A DNA stretch of 14,171 nt, taken from NCBI GenBank assembly GCA_045538635.1, contig JAZSRU010000166.1:1-14171 (forward strand). Direction: 5' to 3'. The position numbers and the translations under genes are program-made. The DNA comes from RGIG5270 sp045538635 (GTDB lineage Bacteria > Verrucomicrobiota > Lentisphaeria > Victivallales > Victivallaceae). Under the pieces are notes generated by a model that saw only the letters and a list, made by a program, of their open reading frames with translations, had not been told where the DNA came from and did not search any database. This document shows, one piece after another, positions 8,495-14,171 of this stretch; the stretch's first letter is position 1; the number at the start of each line of letters is the position of its first letter.

Positions 8495-8839
8495 TCATAC
8501 ACAGTATCTTATACGGATTTCCTGTGGAGTCAAACCGTAAAAATGTCTTACTGCTTTGGTGAAATAATTATGTGTTGAATAACCGCATCGTGCGGCGATC
8601 TCACTGATCGACAGATTTGTTTCACGCAACAGCATACCGGCTTCCTGCATACGCCGTGCCGTGATATATTTTATAATCGTCGTATGCTGCTGGCTTGAAA
8701 AAACTTTGCTCAAAACAGTACGGTCAACATGCAGCAGCTCCGCGATCCGCTCCACGCTTAAATCAGAATTTGAAAAGTATTCCTCAACAATAGCTTTTAC
8801 CTCATCTACGAGCGATTTGTGCGTCTGGAGCGGCTTTGA
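8495..8839 (-). pseudogene. AraC-family regulator remnant: C-terminal DNA-binding domain only
   Basis: The frame encodes about 115 residues covering both helix-turn-helix motifs of an AraC regulator. The first is LSVERIAELLHVDRTVLSKVF and the second LSISEIAARCGYSTHNYFTKAV, followed by the family signature FYGLTPQEIR. Homology begins abruptly at SKPLQTHKSLVDEV; just upstream in frame are TAA and TAG (8851-8846). No ATG opens the frame, and the first usable start is GTG at 8755, which cuts into the first HTH. The N-terminal sensor domain (usually 150-200 residues) is missing. The break coincides with the start of the divergent DUF4838 fragment, which implies a single deletion. It could still make a small DNA-binding peptide from the GTG, but a non-functional remnant is more likely. 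Confidence 0.8.
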
Positions 8840-10737
8840 AAAATTTTACTATTCCCACAATCAATATTGCAGGCAAACCTTATTTCCATCTGCGGCAAAT
8901 TTATGATACTCTGGACTGGTACACTGCATCACAAATATTCAAACTCCGCAACCGCGGACAGGGTTATACACGCAGCACACCTTTGGATTATCCGCTTATC
9001 GGGCGTCCGGATCAGCATCATACATTCAACCGTTATTCCTCAAAATTTCCCAAAAACAAACCTGAACTTTTTTCACAGAACAACAATGGCGAACGCATTA
9101 CCGATTCCCGCGGACAGATATGCATGACAAATCCCGAAGCACGCAAACTCACACTTGAAATACTCAAATCATTTGTTGAAGCTGACCGCAAAGAGGCTGC
9201 CAAACGCAATGTGCCGCCACCGTTGATTTATGACATCAGTGCCAATGACAACCCCAACCCGTGTTACTGCAAAACTTGTAAAGAACTTGTAAAAAAAGAA
9301 GGTACTTATTCTGCTCCTCTCATTCAATTTATAAATTATATTGCAGAAGAAGCAGAGAAATTCTGCCCCGGCATTCAAATACGCACTTTTGCCTATCTTT
9401 ATTCTATTGAGCCGCCGAAAACTTTCAAACCGCGCAAAAATGTCATAATCCATCTTGCCATGCTCGGCAGAGAATTCGGCGGGCATGGACACGCGGATAC
9501 AATGCGCCCCGTCAATCATCCCAATAATAAACAGGCATTGGAAATCATACAAAAATGGAGCCGTAATGCAGAAAATCTTGCGATTTGGGACTACTGGAAA
9601 CTTTTCGGTCTTGATGCTTCACGATGCCCGCCGTACATTAATACCGATGCAATTATTCACAATATAAAATATTACAGCACAATCAATGTCAACAGTGTTT
9701 TTGTTGAATGTGAAACTCCTGCATCCACATCATTTTTCGCGCTGAAACGCTATCTCGGATTCCGTTTGATGAATGATCCGTCTCTTGATGCAGAAAAAGA
9801 AATGGCTGATTTTTTCAAAGGCATGTACGGCAAAGCCGCCAATGAAATGTCAGAATATTTTGTGTTCCTCAATAAGAAACAACAGAGTTTTACCGCACCG
9901 CTGGGAGAAATACCACCGGCACAACGCACATATTTGGATATTGCATTTTTTGATCGTGTTTTTGATATTTTTGACCGTGCGTTATCCAAAGCTGACAATG
10001 AAAAAATCAAAGCAAATATCGAACGCGAACTCGTTCCTGTTTATGCCGGATTTTTCTTCCGCAGTCAAAAACTTGATCTGCAAAATGCCAAACGGAAATA
10101 TGATATCAGCAAAATGCTTGACAGATATATTGAACTTGCAACTGCCGCAATCAAATACTATTATCCGCCCAAAGATGTCAAAGGTACATATAATAAACTG
10201 CTCAAAAATTTACAGGAATACAAAAACTCTGCAATACAAATAAACAATCCTCCGCCGATTCCTGAACAATTCAAGGGCCGCCGTGTTATTGATATGCCAT
10301 ACTATTTTTTCCATAAATTTGCCTCCGTTGATATTATTGACGACAATGCTTCATGCATAAACAGCAAAGCAATCGCCGCCGGAGACCATGTACCTAAAAA
10401 AACAGTTAACGGCAAAACAAATTTCGGCATCTATGATATGAAAAACAAGCGGGCATTGTGCAGTAAAGTAATAAAAAATTCCGATGTCGCACAGGATGAA
10501 AAATTTCATATCATAAAAGTCGGAAAAATCACCCTGAAACATAATATGATTTATTTTTACGGAACAAATTCATGGGTTCTACAATGCCGCATACCGAATG
10601 CTTTTGATCCGGCAGCGACGGAAAAAGAAAATACATACGATGTTTATATGTCAGTAAAATTTTCCGGTCCTCTTTATGTAAAAGATTCAAAAGCGAAAAA
10701 TTATATAGCCATAAACCGTATATTACTGGTAAACTGA
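8836..10737 (+). pseudogene. DUF4838 glycosidase-like protein lacking its N-terminal region
   Basis: The frame gives 633 residues that match the DUF4838 family, large secreted proteins related to alpha-glucuronidase-like TIM barrels and abundant in Lentisphaerae. Characteristic stretches are YDTLDWYTASQIFKLRNRG, NPEARKLTLEILKSF, YDISANDNPNPCYCKTC, APLIQFINYIA, NAENLAIWDYW and SFFALKRYLGFRLM. Family members normally begin with a signal peptide and a beta-rich N-terminal domain of a hundred or more residues; both are missing. The only start is TTG at 8836, inside the AraC remnant, with no ribosome binding site. The C-terminal end looks complete. The gene is therefore probably a 5'-truncated pseudogene with a still-open frame, which suggests the deletion is recent. 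Confidence 0.72.
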
Positions 10738-10778
10738 AGTTTTCACAGTTAAAAATCTTGAAATTTTTTCAAAAAAAA

Positions 10779-10807
10779 TTGGATTTTTTCAAAAAGTGTA
10801 GTATGTT
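10779..10807 (+). promoter_or_regulatory. Candidate promoter of tRNA-Gln
   Basis: TTGGAT (10779-10784) and TATGTT (10802-10807) are 17 bases apart, ending 16 bases before the tRNA. The boxes are moderate, but position and spacing fit. Confidence 0.4.
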
Positions 10808-10823
10808 ATAGGATGTAACGGAC

Positions 10824-10897
10824 AGTCCCATGGTGTAATGGCAGCACAAGTGATTTTGGTTCATTTAGTCTAGGTTCGACTCCTGGTGGGACTGCCA
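10824..10897 (+). tRNA. tRNA-Gln (anticodon TTG), CCA encoded
   Basis: The cloverleaf folds fully. The acceptor stem is AGTCCCA/TGGGACT and the D stem GTGT/GCAC. The anticodon stem AGTGA/TCATT has the seven-base loop TTTTGGT, giving anticodon TTG (reads CAA). The T stem CTAGG/CCTGG has loop TTCGACT. Discriminator G is followed by genomic CCA. The anticodon stem contains one G-T pair. Confidence 0.93.
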
Positions 10898-10908
10898 ATT
10901 CTGAAAAA

Positions 10909-10941
10909 AAGCGTTATTTTTCAAAAAAACGCTTGCTTTTT
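10909..10941 (+). terminator. Hairpin terminator after tRNA-Gln
   Basis: Stem AAGCGTT (10909-10915) / AACGCTT (10928-10934) with a 12-base loop is followed by GC and five T. It sits 11 bases after the tRNA and ends just before the tRNA-Pro promoter. Confidence 0.6.
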
Positions 10942-10960
10942 CTGAAATCCGGGGTATATT
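10933..10960 (+). promoter_or_regulatory. Candidate promoter of tRNA-Pro
   Basis: TTGCTT (10933-10938) and TATATT (10955-10960) are 16 bases apart, and the tRNA begins 14 bases later. The -35 box overlaps the T-rich tail of the preceding terminator, so the two tRNAs are probably separate transcription units. Confidence 0.45.
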
Positions 10961-10974
10961 ATGCCTCAACAAGT

Positions 10975-11052
10975 CGGGATGTAGCGCAGCCTGGTTAGCG
11001 CGTTTGTCTGGGGGACAAAAGGTCGCGAGTTCAAATCTCGCTATCCCGACCA
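10975..11052 (+). tRNA. tRNA-Pro (anticodon GGG), CCA encoded
   Basis: Acceptor stem CGGGATG/TATCCCG (one G-T pair) closes a standard cloverleaf. The D arm is GCGC...GCGC, and the anticodon stem TTTGT/ACAAA has loop CTGGGGG, giving anticodon GGG (reads CCC). The T arm is GCGAG TTCAAAT CTCGC. Discriminator A is followed by genomic CCA. Confidence 0.93.
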
Positions 11053-11097
11053 TTTTTTTTGCCCGGATGAAAAAATCTCACGCATAAAATAAATAGA

Positions 11098-11131
11098 GCG
11101 GCAGTTTAAATAAATTTACTGCCGCTTTTTT
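11098..11131 (+). terminator. Rho-independent terminator after tRNA-Pro
   Basis: An 8-bp stem GCGGCAGT/ACTGCCGC (11098-11105 and 11118-11125) with an AT-only loop is followed by six T. It lies about 45 bases after the tRNA and just outside the insertion sequence. Confidence 0.8.
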
Positions 11132-11153
11132 ATTTTCTGCATGACATCCCTCC

Positions 11154-11163
11154 TATGAGAGAC
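11154..11163. repeat. Subterminal inverted repeat, transposase 3' side
   Basis: TATGAGAGAC on the plus strand is exactly inverted relative to 12673-12682. The two copies flank the transposase and its non-coding ends. Confidence 0.65.
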
Positions 11164-11467
11164 TATTTGTCAAGTTTTATTTGCGAAAAAATCGTAAAAA
11201 AGTTGATAATCAGCGAAAGATGATTCTAAAAAGCTGCTTTTGTCTTGCTCCTATTCGCGTTCTGTAATGCTTCTGCCAGGAAGCGACGCCTGATAAATGT
11301 CCGTCCCGATGTCTAAATCTTCACGACAATCTTTATTATGATATTGGCGATATCTGATTTGCGAAGCCTCCGAGATCATCAAGACTGGACAAAAAGCAAT
11401 TCCTTAAAATCTTCTTTCCGTGATTTTCTTCCTTAATTCTGTTTTTGTTGCATATCAAAAATCTGTT
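11164..11467 (-). ncRNA. Candidate guide-RNA (bridge/seekRNA-like) region of the insertion sequence
   Basis: About 300 bases between the transposase stop and the inverted repeat hold no credible gene. In IS1111-type elements this 3' region encodes the structured RNA that guides target choice. On the minus strand small stems are visible: GATAT/ATATC around 11340-11354, and the competing pairs CAGG/CCTG and GCTTC/GAAGC near 11270-11292. Position and family argue for the RNA; the exact ends and fold cannot be set by eye. Confidence 0.35.
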
Positions 11468-12544
11468 TCAAGCATTTTTTACCCGTTTATGATTGCTTTT
11501 GAAATGCTGATCATACGCGACATCTGGATTTCGCCACAATGCCAGCATGGTAATTGCCAGTTTACGGGCGACAGCGACTTTTGCTTTTTTTCGGGCAATA
11601 CTTCCACCTCTTATGGCAATTCGATTGCCGAAATCTCGTAAATCACAGTCCTCTCCAAATGCTCCCATAATATATTGAGCTCCTTGTACAAGCAACCTCC
11701 TTAACAACTTATTTCCACACTTTGTTATTCCCAGTTGTTTATCCACTTCTCCTGATTGATCCCGTTTGGGAATCAATCCGATATATGCTGCACATTCCCG
11801 GGAACTGAAACGCTGGGGATCGCCTATAATTAGTGCAAAACTCAAGGCAATCAGAGGACCAACGCCTTTTATTTGTTGCAGTGTTTTGGTTTCCGAATAA
11901 TCTTTGGCTAATTTTTCTATTCTTTTATCATAATTTTTTATTGAGCTGTTTATTGCTGTCAAAGTTTCAAACAATCCACGCAAATTTTGTTGAATTTCTG
12001 ATGGTAATGTGTCATACATTTGATTTATTGTTTCGTGACTGTATTCCACATCTTCTATTCCCAAACTTCGCACAAAACCACGAATTGAGTTAATGATATT
12101 GGTTCTTTGCCTGACCAACAAATCCCGCGCCTTTATCGCAATCAAATCCTATTGACGTTTTTTGTCCATTAGTTTTACCGGATGCAGTAGTTTTTTATCT
12201 GCTCGAGCCATTCGAGCTAATTTTTCAGCATCTATTTGATCACTTTTTTTATCACCTTTATAAATGAACGCCAAATCTCGGGCGTGCGCAACAATAACAT
12301 CATATCCACGAGCTTCAAGTAAACGGCTGATCCAAGCAGAGTGCGTGCCGGTTTCAAGAGCAACAACTATTGATTCAGACGGAACAGGTACTTTATCAAA
12401 AAATTCATTCAAACTCTTTTGGGTGTTTGAAATTTTGCCAAAAGAAACACCTTTTTCACCTTTTAAAACAAAAATTTCAATAGTCTTTTGAGAAATATCT
12501 AAACCGAAGTAGATTTTTTCTTGTTGCTGTGATACATTATTCAT
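11468..12544 (-). pseudogene. IS110-family transposase interrupted by one in-frame amber codon
   Basis: The full frame would be 357 residues plus the interrupting codon. The N-terminal RuvC-like DEDD domain shows GLDISQKT (D15), ALETGTHSAW and KSDQIDAEKLARMA. The C-terminal domain shows IKGVGPLIALSFALIIGD, RECAAYIGLIPKRDQSGEV (region of the presumed catalytic serine) and GITKCGNKLLRRLLVQGAQ. Start ATG 12544-12542 is chosen because AGGAGG lies 7 bases upstream; longer forms read through leader DNA. A TAG at 12151-12149 splits KKRQ from DLIAIKARDLL. Both sides are in the same frame, and no base is gained or lost. It could come from a single change in a CAG, AAG, GAG or Tyr codon. Without readthrough the product stops after the first domain. 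Confidence 0.87.
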
Positions 12545-12599
12545 GGTTTGTCCTCCTGTTTTTTTGAAGCGTACTACACGACTTCGTTGTTCTTGGATT

Positions 12600-12628
12600 A
12601 ACATAAATCCGTTTTTATCAAGAGGCAA
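12600..12628 (-). promoter_or_regulatory. Candidate internal transposase promoter
   Basis: On the minus strand TTGCCT (12628-12623) and TATGTT (12605-12600) are 17 bases apart, about 55 bases upstream of the transposase ATG. The match is moderate. Confidence 0.3.
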
Positions 12629-12672
12629 ACCGCTTTTTTTATTTTCAGACAGAAACGTGAAAGACCTCTTGT

Positions 12673-12682
12673 GTCTCTCATA
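12673..12682. repeat. Subterminal inverted repeat, transposase 5' side
   Basis: GTCTCTCATA on the plus strand is the exact reverse complement of 11154-11163. It lies immediately before the palindromic array. Confidence 0.65.
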
Positions 12683-12686
12683 ATAT

Positions 12687-12882
12687 CTTCATGCACCGAA
12701 GGTGCGCTTCATGGCACGCAGTGCCGCTTCATACGCCGTCTGGCGTGCTTCATAAAAATGAAGCCTTTTCAGATGAAGCCGCCTCATTTCATTCCGCTAT
12801 GAAGCATTGTTTCGTTTCACTTCACAATATGAAGCAACTTCATTTCATTCAGCTATGAAGCACTCCGCTTACGCTTCGTATG
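12687..12882. repeat. Palindromic heptamer/hairpin array (GCTTCAT and ATGAAGC units)
   Basis: The first half is three small hairpins separated by one linker: CTTCAT, GCACC-GAA-GGTGC (12693-12705), GCTTCAT, GGCAC-GCA-GTGCC (12713-12725), GCTTCAT, ACGCC-GTCT-GGCGT (12733-12746), GCTTCAT (12747-12753). The second half carries five copies of the inverted linker ATGAAGC, at 12758, 12773, 12799, 12829 and 12855. Extra stems are ATTGT/ACAAT (12806-12810 and 12824-12828) and TACG/CGTA (12870-12880). A 23-base unit (12784-12806) recurs at 12840-12862 with one mismatch. The inverted linkers could pair as nested helices. No coding frame explains it. It resembles REP- or attC-like palindromic elements in style, but I do not recognise a named family. 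Confidence 0.85.
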
Positions 12883-12911
12883 ATTAAAAAATAAAAAATA
12901 AGAGTTTCCGC

Positions 12912-12940
12912 TTGCAATAAGTACCTTGCTCTGTTATATT
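12912..12940 (+). promoter_or_regulatory. Promoter of the membrane protein / LA_2272-like gene pair
   Basis: TTGCAA (12912-12917) and TATATT (12935-12940) have the optimal 17-base spacing, 22 bases before the ATG at 12963. It begins 30 bases after the palindromic array. Confidence 0.6.
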
Positions 12941-12962
12941 AACTGTTGAAAGGAAAACTCTC

Positions 12963-13280
12963 ATGGAAAAATCTTCAAATAAACTGAAACGGAACCTTTG
13001 GATAACCGGGGTGTCCGTGCTGATCACAGCATTTATTCCATGGTTGTATTTACTTTGTTTTTATTGCAATAATGAGATTGCGTTTTGGCTGTGTTATGCA
13101 GCTGCTTACTGGGGATATTTCATTGCGGCTGCATTTATACTTGTTTTTGGCAGTATAACAATATGGAAATTCCCGATAAAAATGATTTGGAGAGCATTTA
13201 TCTTTGCAGCATGGCTGTTGCTTTATCCGACACTATGTATGAGTTGGATTATCCTTGTTGTATTTCTTATTTTTCTTTGA
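12963..13280 (+). CDS. Small membrane protein, function unknown
   Basis: I do not recognise this 105-residue protein. A short basic N-terminus (KLKR) is followed by three or four hydrophobic segments, roughly residues 13-33, 40-66 and 76-105. The chain is rich in Trp, Phe and Cys and ends within the last segment (VVFLIFL). AAGGA lies about 8 bases upstream of the ATG, and a well-spaced promoter precedes it. The next gene, encoding a secreted repeat protein, starts 29 bases downstream, so the two are probably cotranscribed. An overlapping plus-strand frame at 13085-13297 lacks such support. Confidence 0.6.
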   Translation: MEKSSNKLKRNLWITGVSVLITAFIPWLYLLCFYCNNEIAFWLCYAAAYWGYFIAAAFILVFGSITIWKFPIKMIWRAFIFAAWLLLYPTLCMSWIILVVFLIFL

Positions 13281-13309
13281 TAAAACCTTTTTATTAAACG
13301 GGAACAAAT

Positions 13310-13879
13310 ATGATAAAATTCAAATCAGTCCTTTCTGTAATTTTGCTTATTATAGTATTCAGTATATGCAACATAACTTATGCGACTGAAACTACGATAG
13401 CAGATACAAAAAAAGAATCTCATTGTTTTCATTTGTTTTCTGCATCATGGACTCCGGTACAACTTTCCTGTGTGCCAGTTTCGTTGTTCGACGATAGATC
13501 CGATATTTATGGTATAAATATAGCGTTGTGGCTTGGTACTTTTCCCAACAATGTTTATGGGTTCAGTTATGCCAGCATTGCCAATTTTGCCTGGAAAAAA
13601 CATTGCGGCATTTCAATATCAGGGATATGGATGGTGATGGGAGACAATTATGGCGTATCCATTGCCCCTGCGAATATGATCCATAGAAACAATGGTCTCA
13701 TGCTTGGACTGATCAATATCGGTCCAATGGGCGATACCATGGGGAATGGAATCCAAATCGGGTTGGTAAATCAAGCAACTGGCGGTTTGCAAATCGGATT
13801 GATAAATTATAATTCCAATGCATTGATCCCGTGGATGCCGTTATTTAATTTCTCATTTGACAACAAGAGTAAAGAGTAA
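13310..13879 (+). CDS. Secreted LA_2272-like surface-repeat protein
   Basis: This 189-residue protein has a signal peptide (MIKFK, hydrophobic core to about residue 19, likely cleavage after TYA near residue 25). The C-terminal half carries three copies of the glycine/leucine repeat typical of LA_2272-type surface proteins: GLMLGLINI (129-137), GIQIGLVNQ (147-155) and GLQIGLINY (159-167). It ends with NALIPWMPLFNFSF, the family's usual closing stretch. SWTPVQLS near residue 46 and the YGINIALWLG stretch also fit. The repeats suggest a small beta-solenoid or beta-barrel surface. Molecular function is not established. GGGA lies 7 bases before the ATG. It is shorter than many relatives, which carry more repeats. 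Confidence 0.72.
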   Translation: MIKFKSVLSVILLIIVFSICNITYATETTIADTKKESHCFHLFSASWTPVQLSCVPVSLFDDRSDIYGINIALWLGTFPNNVYGFSYASIANFAWKKHCGISISGIWMVMGDNYGVSIAPANMIHRNNGLMLGLINIGPMGDTMGNGIQIGLVNQATGGLQIGLINYNSNALIPWMPLFNFSFDNKSKE

Positions 13880-13961
13880 GGGCGCAAGTTGGTATCTTTT
13901 TTCGGGGCATATTGCGTTTGTTTCGGAGAAAAAGTCCTTTCGCTTGAGTAGAAAATTTGTT

Positions 13962-13988
13962 TCTGTTTTCAAAAATGCTGAAAACAGA
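13962..13988 (+). terminator. Possible terminator after the LA_2272-like gene
   Basis: A 10-bp stem TCTGTTTTCA/TGAAAACAGA with a 7-base loop is followed by GATATTTTCG. The stem is AT-rich and the T run is broken, so this is tentative. Confidence 0.35.
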
Positions 13989-14028
13989 GATATTTTCGCA
14001 GTTTGACGAAACAATGACCATTTTTTTG

Positions 14029-14059
14029 CAAAAAAGGCGGCAAGATTTCTCCTGCCGCC
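14029..14059 (-). terminator. Rho-independent terminator of the histidine kinase gene
   Basis: On the minus strand the stem GGCGGCA/TGCCGCC (14059-14053 and 14042-14036) with a 10-base loop is followed by a run of T. It lies 14 bases after the kinase stop codon. Confidence 0.75.
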
Positions 14060-14073
14060 AGTAAAGGATTGGA

Positions 14074-14171
14074 TTAAAGAGGCAATATGATGCGGAATTC
14101 TGCTCCGGCATCAGGATTACTGATAATCTCGGCTTTGCCGTTATGGATGAGAGCGATGTGTTTGACGATTG
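14074..14171 (-). CDS. Sensor histidine kinase, C-terminal end only
   Basis: Only the last 31 residues are in the window: IVKHIALIHNGKAEII, then SNPDAGAEFRIILPL and a TAA stop. This matches the end of the HATPase_c ATP-binding domain of two-component sensor kinases, where the usual form is GLxIVKxIxxxHGGxxxVxSxxGxGxxFxxxLP. The G2-box glycines are partly changed (PDAGAEF). Input signal, membrane segments and partner regulator lie outside the window. A hairpin terminator follows. Confidence 0.75.
   Translation of the reverse strand, partial: IVKHIALIHNGKAEIISNPDAGAEFRIILPL

Larger units (their letters stand above)
11150..12686 (-). mobile_element. IS110-family (IS1111-like) insertion sequence
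   Basis: The element consists of a DEDD-type transposase frame on the minus strand, about 140 bases of 5' leader and about 300 bases of non-coding 3' end, bounded by a 10-bp inverted repeat (TATGAGAGAC) at 11154-11163 and 12673-12682. Subterminal short inverted repeats and a long 3' non-coding end are features of the IS1111 branch, whereas classic IS110 members lack inverted repeats and carry the guide RNA upstream. The outer ends are approximate to a few bases, because these elements leave no clear target duplication. The left end lies about 20 bases beyond the tRNA-Pro terminator; the right end touches a palindromic array. The transposase is interrupted, so the copy is probably not autonomous. 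Confidence 0.78.

Noticed and set aside
10865..11053. 62-residue minus-strand frame with ARFELATF and SHQESNLD
   Set aside because: It is the antisense of both tRNA genes; this peptide is a well-known false annotation across tRNA loci.
12545..12628. 28-residue N-terminal extension of the transposase
   Set aside because: The strong AGGAGG at 12552-12557 lies inside it and points to the ATG at 12544; family proteins begin near the GLDIS motif.
12687..12882. CRISPR array
   Set aside because: The repeated units are only 6-7 bases, they change orientation mid-array and there are no uniform spacers or cas genes.
13845..14111. 88-residue minus-strand frame between the repeat protein and the kinase
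   Set aside because: It runs through the kinase terminator and overlaps the kinase C-terminus in another frame; no ribosome binding site or motif.

Overview
The window looks like a piece of a bacterial chromosome, probably from the Lentisphaerae/Victivallales branch of the PVC group. That placement is an inference from family content, not from a marker gene. It rests on a DUF4838-type glycosidase-like protein next to an AraC regulator, a stand-alone family-9-like carbohydrate-binding protein, an LA_2272-type surface-repeat protein and moderately AT-rich coding DNA.

Positions 1-6234 hold a tight run of seven minus-strand genes, read from right to left: ispD (isoprenoid precursor synthesis), pgi (glycolysis), a secreted protein of unknown function, a LivK-type solute-binding lipoprotein, a CBM9-like protein, a TatD-family nuclease and a NudC-type NADH pyrophosphatase cut by the window edge. 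Gaps run from about 40 bases down to a 4-base ATGA overlap, so they are probably transcribed together from a promoter near 6257-6284. The gene set is mostly housekeeping and does not form one pathway.

Positions 6363-8453 run on the plus strand: a SpoU/TrmH-family RNA 2'-O-methyltransferase followed 6 bases later by an MFS transporter. At 8495-10737 lies a damaged locus. The C-terminal DNA-binding part of an AraC regulator (minus) directly abuts a DUF4838 gene (plus) that lacks its N-terminal region. This looks like one deletion across a divergent regulator/enzyme pair.

Positions 10779-11131 carry two tRNA genes, tRNA-Gln(TTG) and tRNA-Pro(GGG), each with a plausible promoter and a hairpin terminator. 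From about 11150 to 12686 there is an IS110-family (IS1111-like) insertion sequence. Its transposase frame is interrupted by one in-frame amber codon, it has 10-bp subterminal inverted repeats, and a roughly 300-base non-coding 3' end is a candidate guide RNA region. The element abuts a dense palindromic array (12687-12882) built from GCTTCAT/ATGAAGC heptamers and small GC-rich hairpins. This array is the least explained structure in the window.

From 12912 a good promoter leads into a small membrane protein and a secreted LA_2272-like repeat protein. The window ends inside a minus-strand sensor histidine kinase, of which only the last 31 residues and its terminator are visible.
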